From contig CAWAZU010000025.1 in assembly GCA_963786445.1 (NCBI GenBank), positions 248,001 through 312,000 on the forward strand: a stretch of 64,000 bases of DNA, in the 5' to 3' direction. Shown one piece after another: positions 1 to 8,525 of the stretch. Under the pieces are notes generated by a model. The model saw only the letters and a list, made by a program, of their open reading frames with translations. It did not search any database and was not told the DNA's origin. The position numbers and the translations under genes were made by a program. How positions within the stretch are numbered: the stretch's first letter is position 1; every line of letters starts with the position of its first letter. Source of the stretch: JAFKFJ01 sp963786445 (GTDB lineage Bacteria > Pseudomonadota > Alphaproteobacteria > Acetobacterales > Acetobacteraceae).

Positions 1-1
1 C

Positions 2-415
2 GCGCTGCTGCGCTCCGATCACGGCTACTGGGGCGCGCAGATGATCGCGCCGTATGTCTCCGAGGAGGTGGCGTGGGCAGTGCAGTACCACCAGCCGCTG
101 CGCTACTTCGCCGACGAGTCGGTGGGCTACCGCTATCCCGACTCGTATTACCGCTTCTTCGGCACCGACTACGTGCCGCCCGACTACATCCGCCGCGATG
201 CGGAGGTCGCGCGCAAGCACCGCTGGTACATGACGTCGCGGCTGGTGACGATGCACGACCTCTATGCGTTCGACCCGACGGTCGAGATCGACCCGGAGAT
301 CTTCACCGACATCATCGGCCGGAATTTCCGCGAGCCGGAGGACGGCCTCGGCTTCGACGGCTCGCCGACCGCGCATATGTGGCGGACGATGATCTGGCCG
401 AACAATTTTCTCTGA
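2..415 (+). CDS. HD-domain phosphohydrolase-like protein, C-terminal part (5' end outside window)
   Basis: The frame is open from the first bases, so the start lies upstream of the window. The visible ~137 residues contain an SDHGYWGAQ stretch, a HH-like segment (AVQYHQPLRYF) and conserved WYMT/LYAFDP motifs, which I associate with small HD-superfamily hydrolases of the PhnZ/inositol-oxygenase-like type. The HD metal-binding dyad itself would lie upstream and cannot be checked. The gene ends convergently with the flavoprotein gene that follows. The function and substrate are unknown; the family call is by resemblance only. Confidence 0.5.
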   Translation, partial: ALLRSDHGYWGAQMIAPYVSEEVAWAVQYHQPLRYFADESVGYRYPDSYYRFFGTDYVPPDYIRRDAEVARKHRWYMTSRLVTMHDLYAFDPTVEIDPEIFTDIIGRNFREPEDGLGFDGSPTAHMWRTMIWPNNFL

Positions 416-437
416 CCCGCGGTGCATCCCGGCGTAG

Positions 438-463
438 GGTGGACAAGCGCAGCGCAGTCCGCC
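438..463. repeat. REP-like imperfect palindrome between convergent genes
   Basis: GGTGGAC and GTCCGCC arms (one G-T type mismatch) flank a 12-base AAGCGCAGCGCA loop, just after TAG. The TAGGGTGGAC...GTCCGCC layout resembles a dispersed intergenic palindrome seen in many GC-rich proteobacterial genomes. It sits between two convergent genes and could also act as a weak bidirectional terminator. Confidence 0.45.
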
Positions 464-473
464 GTCTGCCGCA

Positions 474-2056
474 TCACCCGATCGCCTGCGCCAGCAGATA
501 CCCCGATCCCGCGCCCAGCCCCGGCCCGGGATGCGTGGAGGCGCCGATATGCCACAGCCGTTTCACGTGCGTGCGGTGGTTCACCGAAGTTTTGAACGGG
601 CGCCAGAGAAAAAACTGGTCCAGCCCGCAATACCCGCCATACGGGTCGCCGCCGACCAGGTTGACGTTCATCGCCTCCAAATCGGCCGGCGAATAGGCCA
701 CGCGCCGCAGCACCGTCTCGGCAAAGCCATCGATGTGGCGGGCAAGAATCGCCTCCACGCGGTCGGCGTAGCGGTCGCGCAGCGCCGTGGTCCAGGCGCC
801 GTCCGGCGGCGTCGCCAACTCGCCCGCCGCGTCGCCCTTGATGCGGCGCGGCGCTTCCGGCAGTTGCAGCCACAGGATCGCGCGTCCCGCCGGCGCGCGG
901 CTCGGGTCGAGCGCGGTCGGCTGGCCGACGCAGATCGTCGGCACCGCCGGCAGCATGCCGCGCTCCGCCTCGTTGGCCGCGCGCGAAACGCCGTCGAGGC
1001 CGGGGGTGAGATGCAGCAGCGCCACCTGCCCAGTCCCGGCGTGCGCCAGCGCGGCGGCGCGGCGAGCGCGTAGTGGATCTGCATGTTGCCCTTGCCGTAG
1101 CGGTAGCGCCGCACGCCCTCGGCCACCGTCTCGGGCAGCGCAGCGCCGTCCAGCAGTCGCCCATAAAGCTGTGTCGGCGTCACCGAGCAGATCACGCCGC
1201 GCTTCGCGGCAATCTCCTCGCCGCTTGCCAGCCGCACGCCGCGCGCGGCACCGCTGGCGTCGTCGCGCAGGATGCGCGCGACATCGGCGCCGGTGCGGAT
1301 CTCGCCACGCTGGTCGGCGATCAGCGACTCGAACGCCGCGAGCAACTTGCCGGCCCCGCCCTGCACGATCGGCGCGCCGGCGGCCTCCAGCGCGAAGGCG
1401 ATCACGCGCGCCATCTGGCCGGAATAGGCGCTCTCCGGCCCCAGGCCGGTGTGCAGCACCCAGGGCGCGAACAGCGCCTGCATCTCCTCCGAGGCGAACG
1501 TGGTCTCCAGCCAGGCGCGCGCGGTGCCGAGCGATTCGCCGAAGAACGCGCCGAGGTTGCGCAGGCCGCGCCGCCACGCCTCGCGCACCAGCAGCTTTGC
1601 CGTCGCGCGCGACCACAGCCTGCCGCCGAGCAATGCGAAGATCAGTGGAAAATCGCCGCCCATCGCGTCGATTTCGCGGGCGAAGGCGGCGCCGTCGCCC
1701 GCGGCCAGCGCCTCGAACGCAGCGACGTTGGCGGCGCGGTCCATGCGCAGCACCGCGCTGCGCCCGTCCGGCAGCAGCACGCCGGTCGGCGCCTTGCTGT
1801 GCGCGAACGCCACGCCGCGCGCGCCGAGCGCCTCCGCCAGCGCCGCATAGGCCGGCGAGGTGATGAACAGCACGAACGTCGTCGCCATCACGTCATGGAT
1901 GAAGCCCGGCTCGGTGATCGCTTCGGTGCGCACGCAGCCGCCGATGCGGTCGTTGCGCTCCAGCAGCAGCACCCGATGCCCCTTGCGTCCGAGCAACGCT
2001 GCCGCCACCAGCGCATTGATGCCGCTGCCGACGATGATGTGATCCGCCGCCGCCAT
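474..2056 (-). CDS. NAD(P)/FAD-dependent oxidoreductase, phytoene-desaturase (CrtI/COG1233) family; one frameshift
   Basis: The N-terminus carries a dinucleotide-binding Rossmann motif (IIVGSGINALVAAALLGRKG, residues ~6-25) followed by an ERNDRIGG segment typical of CrtI-like flavoproteins. The C-terminal half (TPGLDGVSRAANEAERG, then GGDPYGGYCGLDQFF and GASTHPGPGLGAGSGY) is in another frame: the two halves join at about position 1035-1050. Together they make ~525 residues, normal for the family. COG1233 members desaturate, isomerise or saturate polyprenoid or other hydrophobic substrates; the substrate here is unknown and no carotenoid gene is adjacent. The break is probably a sequencing indel since both halves keep family motifs. 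Confidence 0.75.
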
Positions 2057-2260
2057 CCGCCCCCCTCGCTGGCGCGGAGCCTAGGGCGGTGCGCGCCGCC
2101 CTGGCAACGTCGCCGCGCGACAGCGATGCGCGCGCGACCCCATTCGTTTCACGCAATGTTTACCAATCTTAACAATAATTCGCCGCGAGCGTGCATCTGT
2201 CCAACCCACTTCGCGCGTAGAGGGTCCGTCGTGTGCTCGCCTCGGTTGAAAGGACGTCTC

Positions 2261-2461
2261 ATGATGATGCGCCTTCCCCGCCCCGTGCCGCCCGCCGGCT
2301 ATCCGGCCTGGCTGCGCTATCCCGATGTCGATGACGATGTGCTGGCCGAGGAGGATGCCGCCGAGCCGCGCGACAACGGCTTTGCCTGGCCGGCCGAGCG
2401 GCGCCGCCAGCCTGTCCTGCAAGCGGCCGATGCGGCGCAGGCGGGCCCCTGTGACGGCTGA
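2261..2461 (+). CDS. Small hypothetical protein (66 aa)
   Basis: ATG at 2261 has a good Shine-Dalgarno (GAAAGGACG, ~6 nt upstream). The 66-residue product is rich in Pro, Asp and Arg (YPDVDDDVLAEED core) with no membrane segment or known motif. It stops 3 nt before the convergent permease gene. The preceding 200 bp are the most AT-rich stretch of the neighbourhood (about 2145-2185) and could hold divergent promoters for this gene and the flavoprotein. No function can be assigned. Confidence 0.45.
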   Translation: MMMRLPRPVPPAGYPAWLRYPDVDDDVLAEEDAAEPRDNGFAWPAERRRQPVLQAADAAQAGPCDG

Positions 2462-2464
2462 GGC

Positions 2465-3832
2465 TCAACGCATCAGCCAGAGCGTGCCGAGCGCGATGGT
2501 GAGCAGCGTCAGCGGTGCGCCGACGGCGAAATAGTCCCAAAAGCCAATCATCACGCCGCGCGCTGCGGCGCGCTGCACCACGATCAGGTTGGCGATCGAG
2601 CCGAGCACGGTGAAATTGCCGGCCAGCGTCGAGGCCATCGCCACCGTGAGCCAGGCCTGCGCCGGATCGTGCAGGGCGCCGACGAACGGCCGCAGCACCA
2701 GCACCGCGGGGACGTTGCTGACGATGTTGGACAGCACCGCGGTGACCGCGCTCAGCACCGGCACCCGCTCGAGATGCAGCCGCCCGACCGCGGCGACCAT
2801 CTGCGGCGTCAGCAGCGCGTGCTGCGCGCCGGCGACGACGATGAACAGGCCGGCGAACATCAGCAGCAGCGACCAGTCGATGTCGGCATAGACGCGCTCG
2901 CTGCGCACGCGGCGCGTCAGCAGCAGCAGCCCGCCGATGATGATCGCCGCCTTGGCCGGATTGACGCCGGCGAAGAACAGCCCGACCATCACCAGCGTCG
3001 CCGCCAGCGCGCGCACGACCAGGAAGCGGTTGGCGCGCACCCGCGGCAGCGCCGCCGGCAGCCGCGTCTCGCTGCCGAAAAACTCGCCGCGATGGACCAG
3101 CGCGATCAGCGCCACCGTCAGCAGCAGCCCGACCAGCGCCACCGGCGCCAGCGAGGCGGCGAAGCGCGCATAGGGGATGTGCGAAAACCCGCCGATCATG
3201 ATGTTCTGCGGATTGCCGGTGATGGTGGCGGTCGAGCCGACATTGGACGCGGTCGCCACCGCCAGCAGATACGGCGTCGGCCGCCGCTTCAGCGCCAGCG
3301 TGAGGTCGAGCACCAGCGGCGACAGCACGAGGCAGATCGCGTCGTTCACCAGGAACGCCGAGAACACGCCGGCGACCGCGACCACCGCGGCCAGCAGCAC
3401 CAAAGGCCGGTGCGCGCGCCGCATCACCCAGGCGGTGGCGATGGCGAAGAAGCCGGACAGCCGCAGATTCGCCACCACGATCATCATGCCGAGCAGCAGC
3501 GTCAGCGTGTCCAGATCGACCGCCTTGTAGGCGTCGGCGAGCGGCAGCGCGCCCGCGACCACCATCAGGCAGGCGCCGACCAGTGCGACGCCGGCGCGGT
3601 CGATGGCGAGGAACGGGATTTTTCCCAGCGCCAGTGCCAGGTAGCTGCCGGCGAACACGACGGCCGCGGCAAACGTGCCGGCATCGCGGCGGGCCAGCGT
3701 GTCGGGCAGCAGGTGCGGCGCCAGCGCCGCGGCCAGCGCCGCCGCCACCACCAGAAACACCACGGCGAAGCTGGCGATCCGGCGCAACGCCCGGCCCCCG
3801 GCGCTCGCGGTTGCGCTGGGCGCGCCCGGCAT
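2465..3832 (-). CDS. ArsB/NhaD-SLC13 (ion transporter superfamily) permease
   Basis: A 455-residue polytopic membrane protein of about 11-12 hydrophobic segments with the paired signatures of the IT superfamily: ASNVGSTATITGNPQNIMIG near residue 205 in the first half and AGNFTVLGSIANLIV near residue 415 in the second. The NP/GN helix-break pairs place it with ArsB/P-protein/anion transporters, moving arsenite, Na+/H+ or dicarboxylate. No ars regulator or reductase is nearby, so arsenite specificity is not supported. It follows the MFS gene on the same strand with a 6 bp gap. Confidence 0.8.
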   Translation of the reverse strand: MPGAPSATASAGGRALRRIASFAVVFLVVAAALAAALAPHLLPDTLARRDAGTFAAAVVFAGSYLALALGKIPFLAIDRAGVALVGACLMVVAGALPLADAYKAVDLDTLTLLLGMMIVVANLRLSGFFAIATAWVMRRAHRPLVLLAAVVAVAGVFSAFLVNDAICLVLSPLVLDLTLALKRRPTPYLLAVATASNVGSTATITGNPQNIMIGGFSHIPYARFAASLAPVALVGLLLTVALIALVHRGEFFGSETRLPAALPRVRANRFLVVRALAATLVMVGLFFAGVNPAKAAIIIGGLLLLTRRVRSERVYADIDWSLLLMFAGLFIVVAGAQHALLTPQMVAAVGRLHLERVPVLSAVTAVLSNIVSNVPAVLVLRPFVGALHDPAQAWLTVAMASTLAGNFTVLGSIANLIVVQRAAARGVMIGFWDYFAVGAPLTLLTIALGTLWLMR

Positions 3833-3838
3833 CGCGCC

Positions 3839-5086
3839 TCAGCCGGCGGACACGGTGGCGGCGGCGTTGCCGTGCCGGTGCGCCCAGCCCTGCGTCTCCG
3901 GCACGGTCAGCCAGAACAGCAGCAGCGCGCCGGCCGCGCACGCCGCGAGGGTCAGGAACGCCGCATCGAAGCCGAGCCAGTCCACGATCGACCCCGCAAT
4001 GAAGTTGCTCAGCGCCGCCCCCAGTCCCCAGCTCGTCGCGGCGATGCCCTGGGCGAGATTGTAGCGGCCGGTGCCTTCCGTCAGGTCGGCGATGACGATC
4101 AGGAACAGCGCGCCGAAAATGCCGGCGCCGACGCCGTCGAGCAACTGCACCGCGACCAGCGCCCACGGCGCGTGCGCCAGCGTGAACAGCACCCCGCGCA
4201 GCGGCAGGGCGGCGAAGCCGGCGAGGAACAGGGTTTTGCGTCCCCAGCGGTCGGCGCGGCGGCCGACCAGCAGCGCCATCGGCACCATCACCGCCTGGGC
4301 GGCGATGATGCAGGCGGCCATGCACAGCGAGGCGATCTGCGGATCGTGCCGCGCCAGCTCCTCGCCGGCCAGCGGCAGCATGGCGGCGTTGGCGAAATGA
4401 AACAGCGTGATCGCCGCGATGAAGGCGAGCAGCGCGGGATTGCGCAGCAGCACGCGCAGTCCGTCGCGCTCGCCGCTGCCGCGGTCGCCGTCGTCGGCGC
4501 CGCGTGCGGTGGCCTGGTCGATGTCGCCGGCGCGCACGGCGGCGAGCGGGGCCAGCACGGCGAGCGCGAGCAGGGCCGCGATCCACAGGGCGCCCGCTTG
4601 GAGCAGAAAACTGCCGGCCAGCCCGGCAGCGATCGCGGTCAGCACGTTGCCGCCGTGGTTGAACGCCTCGTTGCGGCCGACGCGGGCGGTGAAGCGGGCG
4701 CGGCCGACGATGCCGAGGCTGATCGCCGCGACCGCGGCCGGGAACACCGCATCCGCCACCCCGTTCGCGGCCTGCGCGAGCGCGACCGGCCAGAAGCGCG
4801 GCCAGACCGCCATCACCCCCACGGCCAGCGCCACCGCGACGGCGGCCAGCGCGATCAGCGCCCGCTTGGCCCGCAGCGTGTCGGTCAGCGCGCCGGCGGG
4901 CGCGCGGGCGAGCACCGTCGCCAGCCCGCCGATGGTCAGCACGGCGCCGGCGCCGCCGGCGTCCCAGTGCTGCGCGCTGGTCAGGAACACGGCGAGGAAC
5001 GGCCCGACGCCGCCCGCCACGTCGGCGAGCAGGAAATTCAGCCAGTCGAGCGGCGCGCGGTTGGCGCGTTCGGGGGAAGGCGACAC
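3839..5086 (-). CDS. MFS transporter
   Basis: A 415-residue protein with two six-helix halves. The inter-helix-2/3 loop motif is seen as GALTDTLRAKRA, and a GRRADRWGRKT equivalent begins the second half (~residue 255). The chosen GTG at 5086 has AGGA 9 nt upstream and starts just before the conserved NRAPLDWLNFLLADV; an upstream ATG at 5185 would add a low-complexity Pro/Ala leader with no Shine-Dalgarno. The family exports drugs or small metabolites, or imports nutrients; the substrate is unknown. It lies just downstream of pdxA. Confidence 0.75.
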   Translation of the reverse strand: MSPSPERANRAPLDWLNFLLADVAGGVGPFLAVFLTSAQHWDAGGAGAVLTIGGLATVLARAPAGALTDTLRAKRALIALAAVAVALAVGVMAVWPRFWPVALAQAANGVADAVFPAAVAAISLGIVGRARFTARVGRNEAFNHGGNVLTAIAAGLAGSFLLQAGALWIAALLALAVLAPLAAVRAGDIDQATARGADDGDRGSGERDGLRVLLRNPALLAFIAAITLFHFANAAMLPLAGEELARHDPQIASLCMAACIIAAQAVMVPMALLVGRRADRWGRKTLFLAGFAALPLRGVLFTLAHAPWALVAVQLLDGVGAGIFGALFLIVIADLTEGTGRYNLAQGIAATSWGLGAALSNFIAGSIVDWLGFDAAFLTLAACAAGALLLFWLTVPETQGWAHRHGNAAATVSAG

Positions 5087-5205
5087 GATCGGGCGTCCTG
5101 GGGCTGCGGCGGGTTGCGCGCAAGGCGTGTGCCAAGCGAGACGCGGCGCCGGGCGGGCGGTTGCGCGGCCCTGCTCGTCCGGCATGGCGACAGTTGCGCT
5201 GCGGT

Positions 5206-6195
5206 TCAGGACAGGCTCTGCGCCGCGCCCGCCATCGTCTCGGCCATCCACACCGCCGCGCGCAGGCTCGCGGCACTGGCCCGCCCGCTGCCGGCGATGT
5301 CGAAGGCGGTGCCGTGGTCGGGGCTGGTGCGCACGAAAGGCAGGCCGAGCGTGACGTTCACGCCCCGGTCCAGCCCCAGATACTTCACCGGGATCAGCCC
5401 CTGGTCGTGATACTGCGCCACCACGACGTCGAATTCGCCCTGCCGTGCGCGGGCGAACACGGTGTCGCCCGGGAACGGCCCGCTCGCCGCGATCCCCTCC
5501 GCCCGCGCCGCCGCGACGGCGGGGGCGATGATGTCGCGGTCCTCGGTGCCGAACAGCCCCGCCTCGCCGGCGTGCGGATTGAGGCCGGCGACCGCGACGC
5601 GCGGGGCGGCGATGCCGAACCGCCGCGCCGCCGCGTCGGCCAGCCGGATCGCGCGCAGCTCCGCCGCAGGCGTCACCAGCCGCACCGCCTCGGCGAGCGG
5701 CACATGGATGCTCACCAGCACCACGCGCAGCTCGTCGTTGGCCAGCATCATCGCGTACTCGGAAACGCCCGCGCGGGCGGCGAGCAGCTCGGTGTGGCCG
5801 GGGAATTGTTTTCCGGCCGCCGCCCAGGCCGCCTTGCTGATCGGCGCCGTCACCAGCGCCGCAAGCCGCCCGGACAGCGCCTCGGCGATGCCGCGCTCGA
5901 CGCAGGCGAAGCTCGACGCGCCCGACGCCGCATCGACGCGGCCGAACACGGGCGGCGCGGCGAGCGCGCCGGCGGCAAGCACGTCGATGGTGCCGGGTGC
6001 GCAGTGCGCCTCGGCGGGGGTGGCGACCTCGCGCAGCGCCAGTTGCGCGCCGACGATGCCGAGCGCGCGCCGCAGCACGCCCGCATCGCCGATCGCGACC
6101 GCCCGCGCCGGCGGGGTTTCGGCGAACAATCGCACCAGAATCTCCGGCCCGATGCCGGCCGGGTCGCCCATCGTTATCCCGATCGGGTCTGCCAT
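5206..6195 (-). CDS. pdxA: 4-hydroxythreonine-4-phosphate dehydrogenase PdxA
   Basis: 329 residues, normal for PdxA. It oxidises 4-phosphohydroxy-L-threonine in DXP-dependent pyridoxal-phosphate synthesis. Diagnostic elements: N-terminal ITMGDPAGIGPEI, substrate-binding FPGHTE, and metal-binding histidines in GLNPHAGEAGLFG, AQYHDQGLIPVK and SPDHGTAFDIAG. The start at 6195 (MADPIGITMG) is preferred over one 54 nt upstream because it begins at the conserved core. It is divergent from the dioxygenase/pdxJ pair, so both committed B6 enzymes lie within 2.5 kb. Confidence 0.95.
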   Translation of the reverse strand: MADPIGITMGDPAGIGPEILVRLFAETPPARAVAIGDAGVLRRALGIVGAQLALREVATPAEAHCAPGTIDVLAAGALAAPPVFGRVDAASGASSFACVERGIAEALSGRLAALVTAPISKAAWAAAGKQFPGHTELLAARAGVSEYAMMLANDELRVVLVSIHVPLAEAVRLVTPAAELRAIRLADAAARRFGIAAPRVAVAGLNPHAGEAGLFGTEDRDIIAPAVAAARAEGIAASGPFPGDTVFARARQGEFDVVVAQYHDQGLIPVKYLGLDRGVNVTLGLPFVRTSPDHGTAFDIAGSGRASAASLRAAVWMAETMAGAAQSLS

Positions 6196-6265
6196 CGCGT
6201 TGCCTCGCTGTCTCGCCGCGGGTTCTCCCGATACCCTGTCCGCGACCATGATAGGGAGAAAGGCG

Positions 6266-7003
6266 GTGGCGCAGCATCCGGTTCCGTTGGCCGAGGCCGC
6301 CGCGTCGCTGGCCGGCGAGGGCTTCGCCTTCGTGCGGGCGCCGCAGATGCGCGCGGCGCTGCCCCCCGCCGCGCTGGCCGACTGGCAGGGGTTCGCGGCG
6401 AGCTGGGGCGATCTCGGCCTGGATCGCTACATGGCCGACGGCGGGCGCTACCGCAGCCGCCGCTTTGCCACCTTCGCGGTCGCGACGGCGGACGGCACGG
6501 TCCGCCGCAAGCCGCATCAGCCGCATTACCAGAGCCGCGACTACAACCCGCTCAACGGCGGCATCGCGCGCTGGTTCGACCCGGTGACCGAGGCGATCGG
6601 CGAGCATCCGGCGACGCTCGCCATCATCGGCGCCTGCGACGCGCTGTTCACCGCGCTGACGCCGCCGGCGACGCGCCCGATAATCTGGCATGTCGAGATG
6701 CACCAGTTCCGCATCGAGGCCCGAGCGGACACCGAGGGCCGCCCGACGCCCGAGGGCATGCACCGCGATGGCGTCGATTGGGTGCTGGTGCTGCTGGTGC
6801 GGCGGGAGAACGTCGCCAGCGGCGAGACCTCGATCGCCGGAACCTCCGGCGCACCGCTCGGCAGTTTTATGCTCGCCGAGCCGCTCGATTCGGCGCTGGT
6901 GGACGATGCGCGGGTCTGGCACGGGGTGACGCCGATCCGCCCGCTCGACCCGGCGCGTCCGGCGTGGCGCGACGTGCTGGTGCTGACCTTCCGGCGGGAG
7001 TGA
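6266..7003 (+). CDS. 2OG-Fe dioxygenase family protein
   Basis: A 245-residue protein matching the 2OG-Fe dioxygenase family (PF10014-like) that includes amino-acid hydroxylases such as isoleucine 4-hydroxylase. The iron triad is visible: HxD in GMHRDGVDW (~residue 165) and the distal His in RVWHGVTPI (~residue 217); a following Arg (PIRPLD) is placed to bind 2-oxoglutarate. GTG at 6266 is chosen because GGGAGAAAGG lies just upstream; an in-frame ATG at 6248 lacks any Shine-Dalgarno. It lies 5 bp before pdxJ and is divergent from pdxA. The substrate is unknown; a free hydroxy-amino acid is plausible. Confidence 0.8.
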   Translation: MAQHPVPLAEAAASLAGEGFAFVRAPQMRAALPPAALADWQGFAASWGDLGLDRYMADGGRYRSRRFATFAVATADGTVRRKPHQPHYQSRDYNPLNGGIARWFDPVTEAIGEHPATLAIIGACDALFTALTPPATRPIIWHVEMHQFRIEARADTEGRPTPEGMHRDGVDWVLVLLVRRENVASGETSIAGTSGAPLGSFMLAEPLDSALVDDARVWHGVTPIRPLDPARPAWRDVLVLTFRRE

Positions 7004-7008
7004 GGGCG

Positions 7009-7764
7009 ATGGCGCTGCTCTCGGTCAACCTCAACAAGATCGCGCTGCTGCGCAATGCGCGCCGCACCGGCGTGCCGGACGTGGTGGCGTTCGCGCGCCT
7101 GGTCCACGATGCCGGCGCGCACGGCATCACCGTGCATCCGCGTCCCGACGAGCGGCACATCCGCCGCGCCGACATCCCCGCGCTGGCGGCGCTGATCGCG
7201 CCGTGGCGGCCGGGCTTCGAGTTCAACATCGAGGGCTTCCCCGACCCGGCCTTCCTCGACCTGGTGGCCGGCGTGGCGCCCGAGCAGGTGACGCTGGTGC
7301 CGGACGCGCCCGGCGTGCTGACCTCGGAGGAAGGCTGGCGGCTGGGGGCGGCCGAGATCGCGGCGATGCGGGCGGTCGTCGATCGGCTGCACGGGCATCG
7401 CAGCCGGGTGATCCTGTTCGTCGATCCCAGCCCTGACTGCGGTCGCCGCCGTGGCGGAGACCGGCGCGGACGGGATCGAGATCTACACCGGCTGCTATGC
7501 CGACCGCGTTCCGCGGCGGGCAGCCCGGCGGCGCTGCGCGACGCCTGTGCGGCGACGGCGGAGGCGGCGGCGCGGCTGGGGCTGGTGGTGAACATCGGCC
7601 ACGACCTCAACCTGCACAATCTGCCGCCGCTGCTCGCTGCCATGCCGCACGTCGCCGAGGCGTCGATCGGTCACGAACTGACCGCGGACGCGCTGCTGAT
7701 GGGCTGGCAGGCGGCCATTGCCGCCTATCGCGCGGTCCTGTCCGCGGCGGCCGCGCCGCGCTGA
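7009..7764 (+). CDS. pdxJ: Pyridoxine 5'-phosphate synthase PdxJ; two compensating frameshifts
   Basis: PdxJ condenses 1-deoxyxylulose-5-phosphate with the PdxA product to give pyridoxine 5'-phosphate. The frame opens with SVNLNKIALLRNAR and keeps HPRPDERHI, FNIEGFP and, near the end, LVVNIGHDLNLHNL and EASIGHEL, all PdxJ hallmarks. Between about 7432 and 7505 the conserved segment ETGADGIEIYTGCYAD is read in another frame, so one indel shifts out and a second restores the frame. The overall length is normal. A tight start (5 nt after the dioxygenase stop) suggests co-transcription. Confidence 0.92.
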   Translation: MALLSVNLNKIALLRNARRTGVPDVVAFARLVHDAGAHGITVHPRPDERHIRRADIPALAALIAPWRPGFEFNIEGFPDPAFLDLVAGVAPEQVTLVPDAPGVLTSEEGWRLGAAEIAAMRAVVDRLHGHRSRVILFVDPSPDCGRRRGGDRRGRDRDLHRLLCRPRSAAGSPAALRDACAATAEAAARLGLVVNIGHDLNLHNLPPLLAAMPHVAEASIGHELTADALLMGWQAAIAAYRAVLSAAAAPR

Positions 7765-7849
7765 CAAGGGCCGGACGAGACAGGCGGGGCGCAGACGGCA
7801 CGCATGTTTTTATGCCGGAACATTTTGGCCGTGCGGGGGCGCCGCGCGG

Positions 7850-8408
7850 TCAGGCGGGAACGGGCGGGATGCCGGGGACGGGCGGGGAGAGGATGCGGGG
7901 CCGCGCGCGCGGCGGCGGCCGGGGACGGCAGGCGGGGCGGGACGGGGCCGCCGGCCGGACCGGCGGCGGAGGGCGCTGCGCGGGGGGCGGCGGGCGGATG
8001 CCCAGCATTTGGCAGAGCGGGCGGAGCAGCCGCCCGGCCTGGGGCGCGGCGGCGAGCAGGTCGGCCATCGCCGGATCGGCGAGCAGGTGCTGCAACTGCG
8101 AGGCGGCGGACGGCGGCCTGCGGCAGCCGGCGCAGCAGCCAGGCGACGCCGCGCGGCAGCCGGAGCGGCTGGGGCCGGGCCGGGCGGGGAGAGCGCAGGC
8201 GGCGGCGCGGCGGCGGCAGCGTGCCGGCATGGACTTTTGCCGCGAGGCGGGCGAACCGCTCCGCGGTGCGGCGCAGCCGCGACCAGAGCAGCAGCATCAG
8301 CGGCACGGCGAGACCCAGGCCCATGCCGCGGGCGGCGATGGCGCGGCGCAGCCCCTCGACAAGATGGGCAAAACGGTCGGCCAGGGCGGGGGACGCGGCG
8401 GGCGGCAT
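7850..8408 (-). CDS. Conserved hypothetical protein, one membrane segment, Pro-rich tail; one frameshift
   Basis: Starts MPPAASPALADRF at 8408, with a hydrophobic helix (LGLAVPLMLLLW, ~residues 30-45) followed by a basic region and LPRGVAWLLRRLPQAA. After a frame break near 8110 the recognisable continuation is ASQLQHLLADPAMADLLAAAPQAGRLLRPLCQMLG and a Pro/Arg-rich end. I recall this LADPxMAxLLAAAPQ motif from uncharacterised acetic-acid-bacterial proteins. It lies downstream of the ABC1 kinase gene, separated from it by a large palindrome. Function unknown. Confidence 0.55.
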
Positions 8409-8447
8409 GACAGCGATACTAACACGACCCGCGCCGGGCTGGGCAAC

Positions 8448-8494
8448 CCCCTCCCCGGCCTTGGGCTGCAAAGCAGCCCAAGGCCGGGGAGGGG
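8448..8494. repeat. Perfect 19-bp (extendable to 22-bp) inverted repeat with AAA loop; REP-like or terminator
   Basis: Arms 8451-8469 (CTCCCCGGCCTTGGGCTGC) and 8473-8491 are exact reverse complements around AAA; three more G-C pairs extend the stem to 8448-8494. It follows the stop of the ABC1 kinase gene on the minus strand. The CCCCTCCCCGG...GGGGAGGGG ends resemble the palindrome at 52568-52612. Its stability would make it an efficient transcript-end structure, although no U-tract follows. Confidence 0.7.
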
Positions 8495-8525
8495 TGGCAG
8501 GCGGGCATCAGTCCAGTCAGCCGCC

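Noticed and set aside
2148..2180. CtrA-like TTAA motif in the AT-rich patch
   Set aside because: The half-site spacing does not fit TTAA-N7-TTAA.
2465..3832. Arsenite efflux pump ArsB
   Set aside because: No ars regulator or reductase nearby; the superfamily is too broad for this call.
2259..5410. Very long open frames on the strand opposite the transporter genes
   Set aside because: Arg/Ala/His-rich composition without motifs; they mirror codon bias of real genes on the other strand.
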